Of a stretch of DNA of 64,000 nt, positions 43,023-51,100 are shown in pieces. Position 1 is the first letter of the stretch, and each line of letters begins with the position of its first letter. The DNA is taken from the NCBI GenBank assembly GCA_029863175.1, contig JAOTVX010000002.1, forward strand, positions 1-64,000. Reading direction: 5' to 3'. Made by a program: the position numbers and the translations under genes. Source of the stretch: Betaproteobacteria bacterium (GTDB taxonomy: Bacteria > Pseudomonadota > Gammaproteobacteria > Burkholderiales > SG8-41). Under the pieces are notes generated by a model that was not told where the DNA came from, did no database searches, and saw nothing but the letters and a program-made list of their open reading frames with translations.

Positions 43023-43645
43023 CCGACGGATTTTACTTTGTTGCGGTGTGTTGGCGATCGAGAGCGGCCGGCTTGAGGAGGCATGAACCGCCAGCCGTCC
43101 CGCTCAAGACCCGCGAAAAGGGCCAGGTCGCCCCGCAGCGACGGATGGGTGAGGAGGAAAAAGCTTCACTGCGAAGGACGCAAAGGAAGACAGAAGCCTT
43201 ACCGCCGAGGACACCAAGAGAAGCAAGGGCAACAATTGAACCGCCGAGACGCCGAGAGGAGCAGAATCGAATTTGAACCGCCAAGACGCCAAGGCCGCCG
43301 AGGAACAAAATGGTGATGTACAACGGCCTTGTCGTCACCAGTACTCATCACCATTTCACATCACCAGTACCCATCACCAGTTTCCATCACTGGGGTCGTG
43401 ACGGGTCACGGGTCACGGGTCACGGGTCATTGAGGTTATAGCCTTCCGCCTTAGGGGATTCCGTCCCTCCTCTAGGCCCCATCACCCATCACCTATCACC
43501 CATCACCCCCACCGCAGGTGGCATCGGCCGGGGTTTGGGGCGATACTGCGAAAACGTGGTCTGTCCCCGATTTAGCCGCGATTTAGCCGCATCGCATGCG
43601 CTGGACAGGCACCGCTTGCGAGGCATTTCTTACAGGGAAATCGAC
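43023..43645. repeat. 623-bp gene-free region: F2 array, F1 element, F4 words and F5-like segment
   Basis: F2 words in the GCCAAGACGCC orientation run from 43150 to 43310, then an F1 element (43308-43398) with CATCACCAGTACC-type 13-nt steps. GGTCACG in tandem (7 nt) is at about 43404-43431. 43507-43570 repeats 4479-4538. The remaining ~75 bp to 43645 is the leader of the UGSC gene. Confidence 0.65.
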
Positions 43646-44191
43646 ATGGGCAAGATATTTCTGGTGGTACCCGACGCGCCGGTGGAGGACGTCGCGCAGC
43701 TGAAAGCCAACCGCACCCTGAGCAGTGCCGGCATTCGGCTGGGCGTGCTCGACAACAGCAAAGGCAACGCCGACCATTTGCTGAACTTCATCATCGAGGG
43801 TGTCAAAAAAGAATTCAAGGTCGATTCGGTAGTCATGACTCGCAAGCCCACATCGAGCCGCCCGGCCACCGACACCGTCCTCGACCAGCTGGCACGGGAG
43901 GCTGACCTCGTGGTTAGCGCCATGGCCGATTGAGGCTCGTGCACGTCGTGGAGTGTCCACGACATGGCGCAGTTAACGAAACGAGGCGTGATCGCCGCCG
44001 TGGTGTGTTCCGATACCTTCATGAAACTCGGCAGCGCGCAGGCCAAGGTGTTTGGCGTAGCTGACCTGCCGCTGCTGAAAATCCAGCATCCGCTGGGCGG
44101 CCTCAAGATGGACAAAGTGCGCGAACGCGCTGAGGTGGCGCTCCCGCAACTCATCCAGGCGATCAAGGCCGTCAAGGAGAAACAGGCATGA
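43646..44191 (+). CDS. UGSC-family selenoprotein (in-frame TGA = Sec96)
   Basis: From ATG 43646 the frame reads MGKIFLVVPDAPVEDVAQLK, passes a TGA at 43931-43933 and continues to TGA 44191: 181 residues with Sec at position 96. The motif is AMAD-[TGA]-G-S-C-T, which is the name-giving U-G-S-C motif. After it come MAQLTKRGVIAAVVCSDTFM and KVFGVADLPLLKIQHPLGGL, the usual end of the family. A perfect 8-bp hairpin with loop GTG follows the TGA. UGSC proteins are a known (seleno)protein family of unknown function; the motif suggests a selenenylsulfide redox centre. The stop overlaps the next ATG (ATGA), so it heads a three-gene operon. Re-initiation at ATG 43964 is an unlikely alternative. Confidence 0.85.
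43945..43963 (+). promoter_or_regulatory. Bacterial SECIS-like hairpin of the UGSC selenoprotein
   Basis: GTCGTGGA (43945-43952) and TCCACGAC (43956-43963) are perfect reverse complements, closing a loop GTG. The loop G lies 20 nt after the TGA. It has eight canonical base pairs, the strongest of the three SECIS-like hairpins in the window. Confidence 0.75.
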
Positions 44192-45303
44192 GCGCCCTCA
44201 CCCCGCTGCTCAAAGCGCCCGGCGCGTTGATCGAGTGCGATGACGACCCCGAAGCGGTATTTGAATTGCTGTGCGCCAAAGGCTGGAGCGACGGCCTGCC
44301 GGTGATCCCGCCGACACCCGAGCGGGTCGAACGCATGCTCGCCTGGTGCGACCGCGACTTGGACAAGGCGGTAATGCGCATCCCGCCGCGTTTTGGCGCT
44401 GCAACGCCGATCCGCGTGGCGGCCAATGCCGTGATGGCCGGCTGCAAGCCGGAGGTTTTCCCGCTGGTGCTGCTGGCACTCGAAGCGTTGGCCGAAGAGC
44501 AGTACAACCTCTATGGCACGCAGGCGACCACGCACCCATGCACGCCGCTGCTGATTTTCAACGGCCCGGTCGCCAAAGAAGTGGGCCTGCATTCGGGCCA
44601 GAACGTGATGGGCAATTACTTCCGCGCCAATGCTGCCATCGGGCGCGCGGTGCGGCTCGCGCTGGTCAACATCGGCGCGGCGATCCCCGGCACCGGCGAC
44701 ATGGCCACTGCCGGCACGCCGGCGAAATTCACCTTCTGCGTGGCCGAAAACGAAGCGCGCAGCCCGTGGGACCCGCTGCACGTGGAGCTTGGCTTTTCGC
44801 GCGAGGCGAGCACCGTCACGGTGGTCTGCGCGGAAGGCCCGCACAACATCAACGACCACGAAAGCCTGACCGCCGAGGGCATCCTCACCATGGTGGCGGG
44901 CACCATGGCGATCACCGGCTCGAACAACGCCTACTACGCGGGCCAACCGGTGCTCGCCTTCGGGCCCGAGCACGCCGCCACGGTGGCCGGCGGCGGCATG
45001 CGCAAGGCCGACGTCAAGCAATGGCTGTTTGAGCACGCCACGCTGCCACTGGCCAGGTTTTCCAAAGAAACCATCGAGCGGCGCTTCCGCAGGAAGCTCG
45101 CCGAGCAATACGCCAACGCACCGCTGGACGCCCCGGTGCGCATGGTCAGCAAACCCGAAGATCTGATCGTCATCGTCACCGGCGGCGCGGGCAAGCACTC
45201 GCAGTACGTGCCGACTTTCGGCAACACGCGCGCCGCCACCCGCGCGCTCAAACGCGCCGACGGCACACTGGCAAAGTCCATCCACGAATTCAAACGCAGC
45301 TGA
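44188..45303 (+). CDS. Unrecognised 371-aa protein, coupled to the UGSC selenoprotein
   Basis: The protein begins MSALTPLLKAPGALIECDDD and has LCAKGWSDGLPVIPPTPERV, CDRDLDKAVMRIPPRFGAAT and NVMGNYFRANAAIGRAVRLA. Later segments are GAAIPGTGDMATAGTPAKFT and IVIVTGGAGKHSQYVPTFGN. There is no signal peptide and no clear membrane helix, so it should be cytoplasmic. I do not recognise a named family. The ATG overlaps the selenoprotein stop, and the gene ends 19 bp before the FMN oxidase, so all three are co-transcribed. Cys residues at several positions (AGCKPEVFP, HPCTPLL, VVCAEGPHN) could take part in redox exchange with the selenoprotein. The operon suggests a common substrate. Confidence 0.75.
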   Translation: MSALTPLLKAPGALIECDDDPEAVFELLCAKGWSDGLPVIPPTPERVERMLAWCDRDLDKAVMRIPPRFGAATPIRVAANAVMAGCKPEVFPLVLLALEALAEEQYNLYGTQATTHPCTPLLIFNGPVAKEVGLHSGQNVMGNYFRANAAIGRAVRLALVNIGAAIPGTGDMATAGTPAKFTFCVAENEARSPWDPLHVELGFSREASTVTVVCAEGPHNINDHESLTAEGILTMVAGTMAITGSNNAYYAGQPVLAFGPEHAATVAGGGMRKADVKQWLFEHATLPLARFSKETIERRFRRKLAEQYANAPLDAPVRMVSKPEDLIVIVTGGAGKHSQYVPTFGNTRAATRALKRADGTLAKSIHEFKRS

Positions 45304-45322
45304 CCCGCAAGGAACCCATCGC

Positions 45323-46549
45323 ATGCGCAACGACCTGAAGGCCTACAACATCTTCGACCTGCGCGACATCGCGCTCAAACGTGTGCCCAAGGGGCTGTTC
45401 GAATTCATGGACCGCGGCACCGAAGACGAAATCTCGCTGAAGAACAACCGCGCCGTGTTCGACCGCCTGCGCTTCAAGACGCGCACGCTGGTCGATGTCT
45501 CCAAGCGCACGCAGGAGACCACGCTGTTCGGCGTCAGGCACAAGATGCCGCTCGTGATTGCCCCCACCGGCACCGCGGGCCTGATGTGGTTTGAGGGCGA
45601 ACTCGCGCTGGCGCGCGCGGCGCGCGCGGCGGGAATCCCGTTCACGCTCGCCACCGGCTCGATGACCGCGATGGAGCGGGTGGCCGACGAAGCCGGCGGC
45701 GAGCTGTGGTTCCAGCTCTACATGTGGCCGGACCGCTCGCTGTCGCACGAACTGGTCGAGCGCGCCAAGGCGGCCGGCTACAAAGCGTTGGTGGTCACCG
45801 TGGACGGCGCATCGTCCGGCAACCGCGAATACAACATCCGCAACGGCTTCACCATCCCGTTCACGTTCTCCACGCGCAACGTCTACGACATGGTCACGCA
45901 CCCGCGCTGGCTCTTCGGCACGATGCTGCGCTACCTGGTCACCACCGGCATGCCGATGTATGCCAACTACCCGGCCGCGGCCAAGGCCAAGATGACCCGC
46001 GGGCCGATGGGCCGCTCGAGCCTGCGCACCGACTCGATGAGCTGGGACGACCTCGATGCGCTGCGCAAGATCTGGCCGCACAAACTGATCGTCAAAGGCA
46101 TCCTCGACCCGCAGGACGCCGCCACCGCCGTCGACCATGGCGCAGACGGCATCGACGTCTCCAACCACGGCGGGCGCAACCTCGACGGCATCGTCTCGCC
46201 GATCGAAGCGTTGCCGGAAATCGTGGATGCGGTGGGCAAGCGCGCCACCATCTTCATGGACAGCGGCATCCGCCGCGGCAGCGACGTCGTCAAAGCACTC
46301 GCGCTCGGTGCCAACGCCGTGATGGTGGGCCGCTCGACGCTCTATGGCGTCGCGGCGGGCGGCGAGGTCGGTGCCGCGCGCGCACTCGAAATCTACCGCG
46401 ACGAAATCCACCGCAACATGGCGCTGCTGGGCTGCAAGACCATTGCCGACTTTGGGCCGCAATGCCTGCAGTTTGTGGATGCACAACTGCGCCCGCCGGC
46501 CAGCCGCCCGTCGCTGCGCGTGGTGGATGGCAAGGTGGCGGGGTCCTGA
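45323..46549 (+). CDS. FMN-dependent alpha-hydroxyacid oxidase/dehydrogenase
   Basis: The protein has 408 residues. It starts MRNDLKAYNIFDLRDIALKR, with FMDRGTEDEISLKNNRAVFD. FMN-binding and catalytic segments are LVIAPTGTAGLMWFEGELAL, DGIDVSNHGGRNLDGIVSPI (the catalytic His-x-x-Arg) and ATIFMDSGIRRGSDVVKALA. This is the lactate/mandelate/glycolate oxidase family; it oxidises a 2-hydroxy acid to the 2-oxo acid, with O2 or a quinone as acceptor. It is third in the operon with the UGSC selenoprotein. If O2 is the acceptor it makes H2O2, which the selenoprotein might remove; that is inference. A F6 element follows the stop by 8 bp. Confidence 0.88.
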   Translation: MRNDLKAYNIFDLRDIALKRVPKGLFEFMDRGTEDEISLKNNRAVFDRLRFKTRTLVDVSKRTQETTLFGVRHKMPLVIAPTGTAGLMWFEGELALARAARAAGIPFTLATGSMTAMERVADEAGGELWFQLYMWPDRSLSHELVERAKAAGYKALVVTVDGASSGNREYNIRNGFTIPFTFSTRNVYDMVTHPRWLFGTMLRYLVTTGMPMYANYPAAAKAKMTRGPMGRSSLRTDSMSWDDLDALRKIWPHKLIVKGILDPQDAATAVDHGADGIDVSNHGGRNLDGIVSPIEALPEIVDAVGKRATIFMDSGIRRGSDVVKALALGANAVMVGRSTLYGVAAGGEVGAARALEIYRDEIHRNMALLGCKTIADFGPQCLQFVDAQLRPPASRPSLRVVDGKVAGS

Positions 46550-46556
46550 AGTACCA

Positions 46557-46667
46557 GCCCCGGTCGGACCTCCGCGACCTTTTGACGTCAGACGACAATC
46601 AAATTGCTGAAGCGCCCGTCTGAGGCTTAGAGTCCATTCTTCGCCGGCAAAAGCGGCCCACTCTAGC
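46557..46667 (+). repeat. F6 element, copy 3 (downstream of the FMN oxidase)
   Basis: CCCCGGTCGGACCTCCGCGA begins this ~111-bp, most diverged copy, and it ends CGCCGGCAAAAGCGGCCC. The AAGC / GCTT hairpin remains. As in the other two copies it starts within 40 bp after a plus-strand stop codon. Confidence 0.6.
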
Positions 46668-46873
46668 AGTGGCCGGTGGCCACCGCGGTGATCGGAACTG
46701 GTGATGGGTACTGGTGATGAGCAGCGGTTTGTACATCACCATTTTCTTCCTCGGCGGCCGCGGCGTCTTGGCGGTGAAGCTTTTCCGCCGAGCCCGCACA
46801 GCGGGAGACTCATCACCCATCACCCGTCACTCATCACCCCGAGGCGAGGCCGCGCACCGTGCGGGGCCGGGCC
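46668..46873. repeat. F1 element and F2 words
   Basis: GGTGATGGGTACTGGTGATG (46697-46720), loop AGCAGCGGTTTGTA, CATCACCATTTT, then GCGGCCGCGGCGTCTTGGCG. CATCACCCATCACCCGTCAC at about 46812-46836 is a short 7-nt run. No gene. Confidence 0.65.
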
Positions 46874-47890
46874 TCACTCGGGCCCGATCCCACCTTCGCG
46901 AATAATCGCCTCGTAGCGCAGATACTCTTCCTGCATCAGCCGCATAAAGCCGTCCGGCGTGCTCTCCGGCGTCGACTCCGCCCCCTGGCTCACGAACCGC
47001 TTGCGCAGCGCCGCCTTGCGCAGCCCGCGCACGATGTCGCCATGCAGCTGCTCCACGATGCGCCGCGGCGTGCCCCTGGGCGCGACGATGCCCGACCAGC
47101 GGTCGATCTGCGCCTCGGGCAGCCCGGCTTCAGCGATCGCCGGCACGGCCGGAAGCGCGGGGCTGCGCTGCCGCGTCATTACGGCGAGCGCGCGCAACCG
47201 CCCCTCGCGCACCGGCGCCAGCACCGCCGGCAGCGTGAGAACGGCGTAGTGCACCCCCCCGAGCGCCATCTCGACAAAAGTGTCCGTCAGCCTCCTGAAC
47301 GGCACGTGCACCGCATCGATACCGGGCGCGCGCGTGAATACTTCGCCGGCAAGATGTGACGCCGACCCGATGCCGAGGGAAGCGTAGTTGAGCTCGCCGA
47401 CGCGCACGCGCGCGTATGAGACGAACTGGGATGCCGTGCGCACCGGGATCGCTGGCGTCACCACCAGCACGTTGGTGATGGATGCGACGTGCGCAACGCC
47501 GACGATGTCGGCCAGAGCCTCGTACGGCGCCTCGTCCCGCAGGAGCTCGGTGATGATGCGCGTAACACCGACCATGCCCAACGTGTACCCGTCGGCATTC
47601 GCTCGCGACACCAGGGTGTTGCCGATCAGCCCACCCGCGCCCGAACGGTTCTCGATGACGACTCTCTGCCGATAGAAGGCTTCCAGCTCGTCGCCCAGCG
47701 AGCGAGCGAAGAAGTCGTCCGCTGTGCCCGGAGAGGATGCGACGACGATGCGGATGGGCCTGACAGGGAAGTCGACGAACGCAGACGACGGGTCGGCGAT
47801 GCACGGGACCGCGCCCAGGAACACAGCCGCGCACATCGCGGCCCGCAGCGCACCGTTCACCATCAACCGCAGAAAATGGATTGCAGCCAT
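46874..47890 (-). CDS. Bug-type (TctC-like) periplasmic solute-binding protein
   Basis: The protein has 338 residues. A signal (LRAAMCAAVFLGAVPCIADP) is followed by FPVRPIRIVVASSPGTADDF, VVIENRSGAGGLIGNTLVSR and GELNYASLGIGSASHLAGEV. It has the typical Bug two-lobed fold and binds a carboxylate in the periplasm. No permease is adjacent. It is one of three Bug proteins here; orphan copies in this class are numerous in Burkholderiales and may serve signalling. The stop is convergent with the FMN oxidase side. Confidence 0.88.
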   Translation of the reverse strand: MAAIHFLRLMVNGALRAAMCAAVFLGAVPCIADPSSAFVDFPVRPIRIVVASSPGTADDFFARSLGDELEAFYRQRVVIENRSGAGGLIGNTLVSRANADGYTLGMVGVTRIITELLRDEAPYEALADIVGVAHVASITNVLVVTPAIPVRTASQFVSYARVRVGELNYASLGIGSASHLAGEVFTRAPGIDAVHVPFRRLTDTFVEMALGGVHYAVLTLPAVLAPVREGRLRALAVMTRQRSPALPAVPAIAEAGLPEAQIDRWSGIVAPRGTPRRIVEQLHGDIVRGLRKAALRKRFVSQGAESTPESTPDGFMRLMQEEYLRYEAIIREGGIGPE

Positions 47891-48156
47891 CCTCCCCCCG
47901 ACCGGGCCACGATAGCGCGCGGGGGAGTCGGGAGCAAGCCCGCCCGAGGGGACGGAAACCGGTGATGAGTCGTCGTGATGGGAAATGGTGATGTGTACTG
48001 GTGATGGATAGGGGTGATAAGAAGCGGGTTGTACATCACCCTCTTACGTCACCACTTTTCATCACCATCTTTCATCACCATTCTCTTCCTTGGCGTCTTG
48101 GCGGTTCAGCTCTTGTTCTCCCTCGTGTCCTTGGTGTCTTGGCGGTAAGGCTTTTC
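47891..48156. repeat. F1 hairpin and F2 array
   Basis: GGTGATG words in 13-nt steps (47961-48010), spacer GATAAGAAGCGGGTTGTA, then CATCACC words to 48085 and GCGTCTTGGCGGTTCA, GTGTCTTGGCGGTAAGG words up to the CoA transferase stop. No gene. Confidence 0.7.
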
Positions 48157-49551
48157 TCACTCCATCGTCCGAACATCCGGCCCGACGACGACCTCCATCT
48201 CGGTGAGCTCCACCACCTCGCGCGGTGTGAACCCCGGCGCCACCTCGTCGAGGACGAACTGGCCGTCGTGCCAGCGCAGCAGCGCGAGATCGGTCACGAT
48301 GTAATTGACACAGCCCTTCCCCGTCAGGGGGTAGGTGCATTTTCGCCGCAGTTTCGGGCGGCCCTTGCTGTCGCAGTGCTCCATGACGATGACTAACTCG
48401 CCCTGCCCCGAGAGCAGGTCCATCGCGCCGCCGATGCCGCCCCGCTTCGCGTCGGCCGTGCTCCAGTTGGCGAGGCTGCCGGACTGATCGACCTCGTAGG
48501 CGCCGAGGATCACGGTGTCGATCCGGCCGCCGCGCGCCATCTCGAACGAGGTGACGCTGTCGAAGAACGAAGCGCCGGGCTTGAGCGACACAAACTGGCC
48601 GGCGGCGTTGTAGATGTCCGGATCGATGTCTTTGTCGCCGGTCACCATCTCGCCGTAGCCGAGGACGCCGTTCTCGGCGTGCAAAATCACGTCGCGCTTC
48701 TGCAGATAGTTCGAAACCATGGTCGGAATGCCCACGCCGAGGTTCACGTATGTGCCGTCCTTGACAAGCGCGGCAGCGCGCTCCGCAATGCCGGCCCGCG
48801 TCAGCCCCGGCTTGCCGTTGTAGAGGCGCGGCTTGTCCGACGGGCGCCGCTCGGGCCGGCGCCAGGCCTTGCCGTCGTCGGTCTGCGTGGTTTTCACGAC
48901 GCGCGACACGAATATTCCCGGAAGATTGATGAGCTCCGGCGGGATCGCGCCGGGCTCCACGATCTCGTCCACCTCCACGATCGCGACGCGAGCCGCCTTG
49001 GCGAAGCTGGGGTTGAAGTTCAGGCTGCCGCCACGGAACTGGACGTTGCCCAGGCGATCGGCGCGAGACCCCCTTAGAAATGCGTAGTCCACGCGTATGG
49101 CCTGCTCGAGAACGTGTGGCTTGCCATCGAATTCGCGGATTTCCCTGCCCTCGGCAAGGGCGGTGCCAACGCTGGTCGGCGAATAGAACGCCGGTATCCC
49201 CGCACCGCCCGCGCGACACCGCTCGACGAGGATGCCCTGGGGCACCAGCTCCACTTGCAGCTCCCCGGCGGCGATCTGGTCCTCGCTTGCGGTGGGTGTG
49301 CCCGGCCGCACGGAAAAGGCTGCGATCAGCTTCTTCACCTGCTTGTTCTCGGCGAGGATCTGGCCGCGCAGCGCTCCTGGGTCGCCCAGGGAGTTGCATA
49401 CGAGGCAGAGATTTTTCGTGCCCTTGTCGCGCAAGGCGAGTATCAGGCTTGTTGCGAAACGGTGTCCCACGCTGAAACCGGCGATCGAGATCGTTGCTCC
49501 GTCACCAATGTCCGCGATGGCTTGCGCCGGCGATGCGAAAACCTTGTTCAT
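48157..49551 (-). CDS. CoA transferase, fused A and B subunits
   Basis: The protein has 464 residues. The A half has FASPAQAIADIGDGATISIA and the B half has DGTYVNLGVGIPTMVSNYLQ and the active-site region HAENGVLGYGEMVTGDKD, where the Glu of E-N-G forms the CoA thioester. This is the family I 3-oxoacid/acetate CoA transferase layout, here as one chain. It activates an acid by moving CoA from acyl-CoA in the cytoplasm. The start follows GGAGAGAGCTGCT. Which acid is used cannot be told; the Bug receptor and catabolic hydrolases nearby point to carboxylate uptake and use. Confidence 0.85.
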   Translation of the reverse strand: MNKVFASPAQAIADIGDGATISIAGFSVGHRFATSLILALRDKGTKNLCLVCNSLGDPGALRGQILAENKQVKKLIAAFSVRPGTPTASEDQIAAGELQVELVPQGILVERCRAGGAGIPAFYSPTSVGTALAEGREIREFDGKPHVLEQAIRVDYAFLRGSRADRLGNVQFRGGSLNFNPSFAKAARVAIVEVDEIVEPGAIPPELINLPGIFVSRVVKTTQTDDGKAWRRPERRPSDKPRLYNGKPGLTRAGIAERAAALVKDGTYVNLGVGIPTMVSNYLQKRDVILHAENGVLGYGEMVTGDKDIDPDIYNAAGQFVSLKPGASFFDSVTSFEMARGGRIDTVILGAYEVDQSGSLANWSTADAKRGGIGGAMDLLSGQGELVIVMEHCDSKGRPKLRRKCTYPLTGKGCVNYIVTDLALLRWHDGQFVLDEVAPGFTPREVVELTEMEVVVGPDVRTME

Positions 49552-49693
49552 AGCAGCTCTCTCCAACTGGATCCGGGGTGGCGCCCCACATGATAAATGG
49601 TGACAGACCCTTCTGCTCCTTGGCGAGCCTTAGTGGTCGGTCCTTAACTACTCTGCTCCCGTCCGCCCAGCGGAAGCGGCAAGACGGTGGCGA

Positions 49694-49723
49694 ACAAAAA
49701 AGCCCGCATCGCTGCAGGCCTTT
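49694..49723 (-). terminator. Rho-independent terminator of the CsgG-like gene
   Basis: On the minus strand AAGGCCTGCA, loop GCGA, TGCGGGCTTT and a run of Ts form a stem of about 10 bp with two G-U pairs, then TTTTTT. It lies about 47 bp after the CsgG-like stop. It is the clearest intrinsic terminator in the window. Confidence 0.65.
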
Positions 49724-49769
49724 GAATCTTCCGCGCCCCAAGGGTCAGGGCCGTCAGTCGTCGCCCAGG

Positions 49770-50639
49770 TTACTGCATCCCACGCGACGCCGGCGTTTGC
49801 CCTCCTTGAACCCCCAGCGTGCCGCCGGTGCCGAGCCCGCCCTCGACTGACTGCGCCCGGTAGTTCTTGACCGCTTTCACCATCTGGTTGTACGCATCGG
49901 CGAACGCGCCGGCGATCACTTTGCCTTCAGGAGTGTTGGTGTAGCCGCCAAGGCCGCCACCACCACTGCCGCCGAATACTCCGCCCCAGGCGCCGAAGTC
50001 CGTCTTGGACGCGGCGCCCTCGGCTGCTGCGAGCTGGACTCCCGAACGGTTGTCAACGAGGGTCAAGGTGGTTGATGCTTCCTTGAACTTCAGGCTGCCC
50101 GCAACCGCGCCGAACACGGCGCCCGCCGAGCCGAACAGGCCGTGTGCGATACCACCCAATGCGCCGCCCATGCCGCCCGAGTCACGGCTGCTGAAAGTGA
50201 TCATCGGATTCATCGTGTAGTCTGCCGCCACAAGCTGCCCCTTGCCGAAGTTGCTGCCTTGCCGCATTTCCCCGGACTGCTCGAGCGCTCGCTCCTGCAT
50301 CATGTTCTGCATCGCCCGGCCGCGCTCGACCACCACGAAGCAGTTCGACTGCTGGATCAGCAGCCGTACGAGGGGCACGGTGGACTGCAGGTTGTACTCA
50401 TTCCTCAACTGCCAGTACCAGCGCGCTTGCTGGTCTTCCACGACGGCCAGCGTCCCCATCGTCTGATCGCACCGCTCCAGCTGATTGTTGGCGTTTTGCG
50501 ACTCCGCGCCGCCCGCAGCGCCGGTCACTGGTGTGCGCGCGGAATCATCGCCCGGATTGATGTCGAAAAATCCTCCCTGAGCCGGACAGACTCCCGAAGC
50601 AACAGTGAGAAGTGAAGCGACGGCTAGCGCAAGCTTCAT
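49770..50639 (-). CDS. CsgG/HfaB-like secreted protein
   Basis: The protein has 289 residues. A signal peptide (MKLALAVASLLTVASGVCPA, cleaved near AQG) precedes the CsgG-like part: TVPLVRLLIQQSNCFVVVER, then GRAMQNMMQERALEQSGEM, AADYTMNPMITFSSRDSGGM and TLTLVDNRSGVQLAAAEGA. A Gly-rich stretch (VFGGSGGGGLGGYTNTPEGK) is near the C-terminus. CsgG members form outer-membrane export pores or link the envelope; no curli gene is nearby, so the role is unknown. The signal has a Cys but no lipobox position. The start follows GGAGGACACG. A terminator follows. Confidence 0.75.
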   Translation of the reverse strand: MKLALAVASLLTVASGVCPAQGGFFDINPGDDSARTPVTGAAGGAESQNANNQLERCDQTMGTLAVVEDQQARWYWQLRNEYNLQSTVPLVRLLIQQSNCFVVVERGRAMQNMMQERALEQSGEMRQGSNFGKGQLVAADYTMNPMITFSSRDSGGMGGALGGIAHGLFGSAGAVFGAVAGSLKFKEASTTLTLVDNRSGVQLAAAEGAASKTDFGAWGGVFGGSGGGGLGGYTNTPEGKVIAGAFADAYNQMVKAVKNYRAQSVEGGLGTGGTLGVQGGQTPASRGMQ

Positions 50640-51100
50640 CGTGTCCTCCCGGATGGAAACAATACGTGGGTGCAGGTCCCAATGTCCGCCAGTGATTGTA
50701 GGGCGGCTTTTTCTTACCCGCAACAACGATTCCGCGAAACATTTAGCCGGGGCCGGGCTCGGCGGATCGCTACGGGAAGCCCTCCCGCTGGGAAGTTCTT
50801 TAGTTGCGCGCGACTGGAAGAGCCCGGAGATGGGGCGCGGGCACGCTCGTTCCAGCAGTCATGAATCGCGACTCGACCCGGCATCGAATCAACAGCTTAC
50901 GAGATGAGCTCCGAAAGGAGTATCGAGTCATCCGCAGCAAGAAGAGCGGTGACCAATGACCGGTGACCACCCCGGTGATGGGAACAGATGACGAGTAGCA
51001 GTTTGAACATCACCACTTTTCATCACCACCATTCGTCACCATTCTGGTCCCTGGCGGCCTTGGCGCCCTTCGCGATAAGGCTTTGGCTGTAAACCAGCGC
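50640..51100. repeat. Leader DNA, F4, F1 and F2 words
   Basis: 50640-50940 is the region upstream of the CsgG-like gene; I see no gene or repeat there. From 50950, GTGACCAATGACCGGTGACC and an F1 element at about 50975-51045 (CATCACCACTTTT words) are followed by GGCGGCCTTGGCGCCCTTCG. No gene. Confidence 0.5.

Noticed and set aside
43964..44191. Separate small gene starting at ATG 43964
   Set aside because: Frame and homology are continuous across the TGA with the UGSC motif, and the ATG lies in the 3' arm region of the SECIS-like hairpin with no ribosome-binding site.
43630..45330. 566-codon minus-strand open frame
   Set aside because: Antisense shadow across the UGSC selenoprotein and the 371-aa gene. 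The plus strand has overlapping coupled genes and a known motif.
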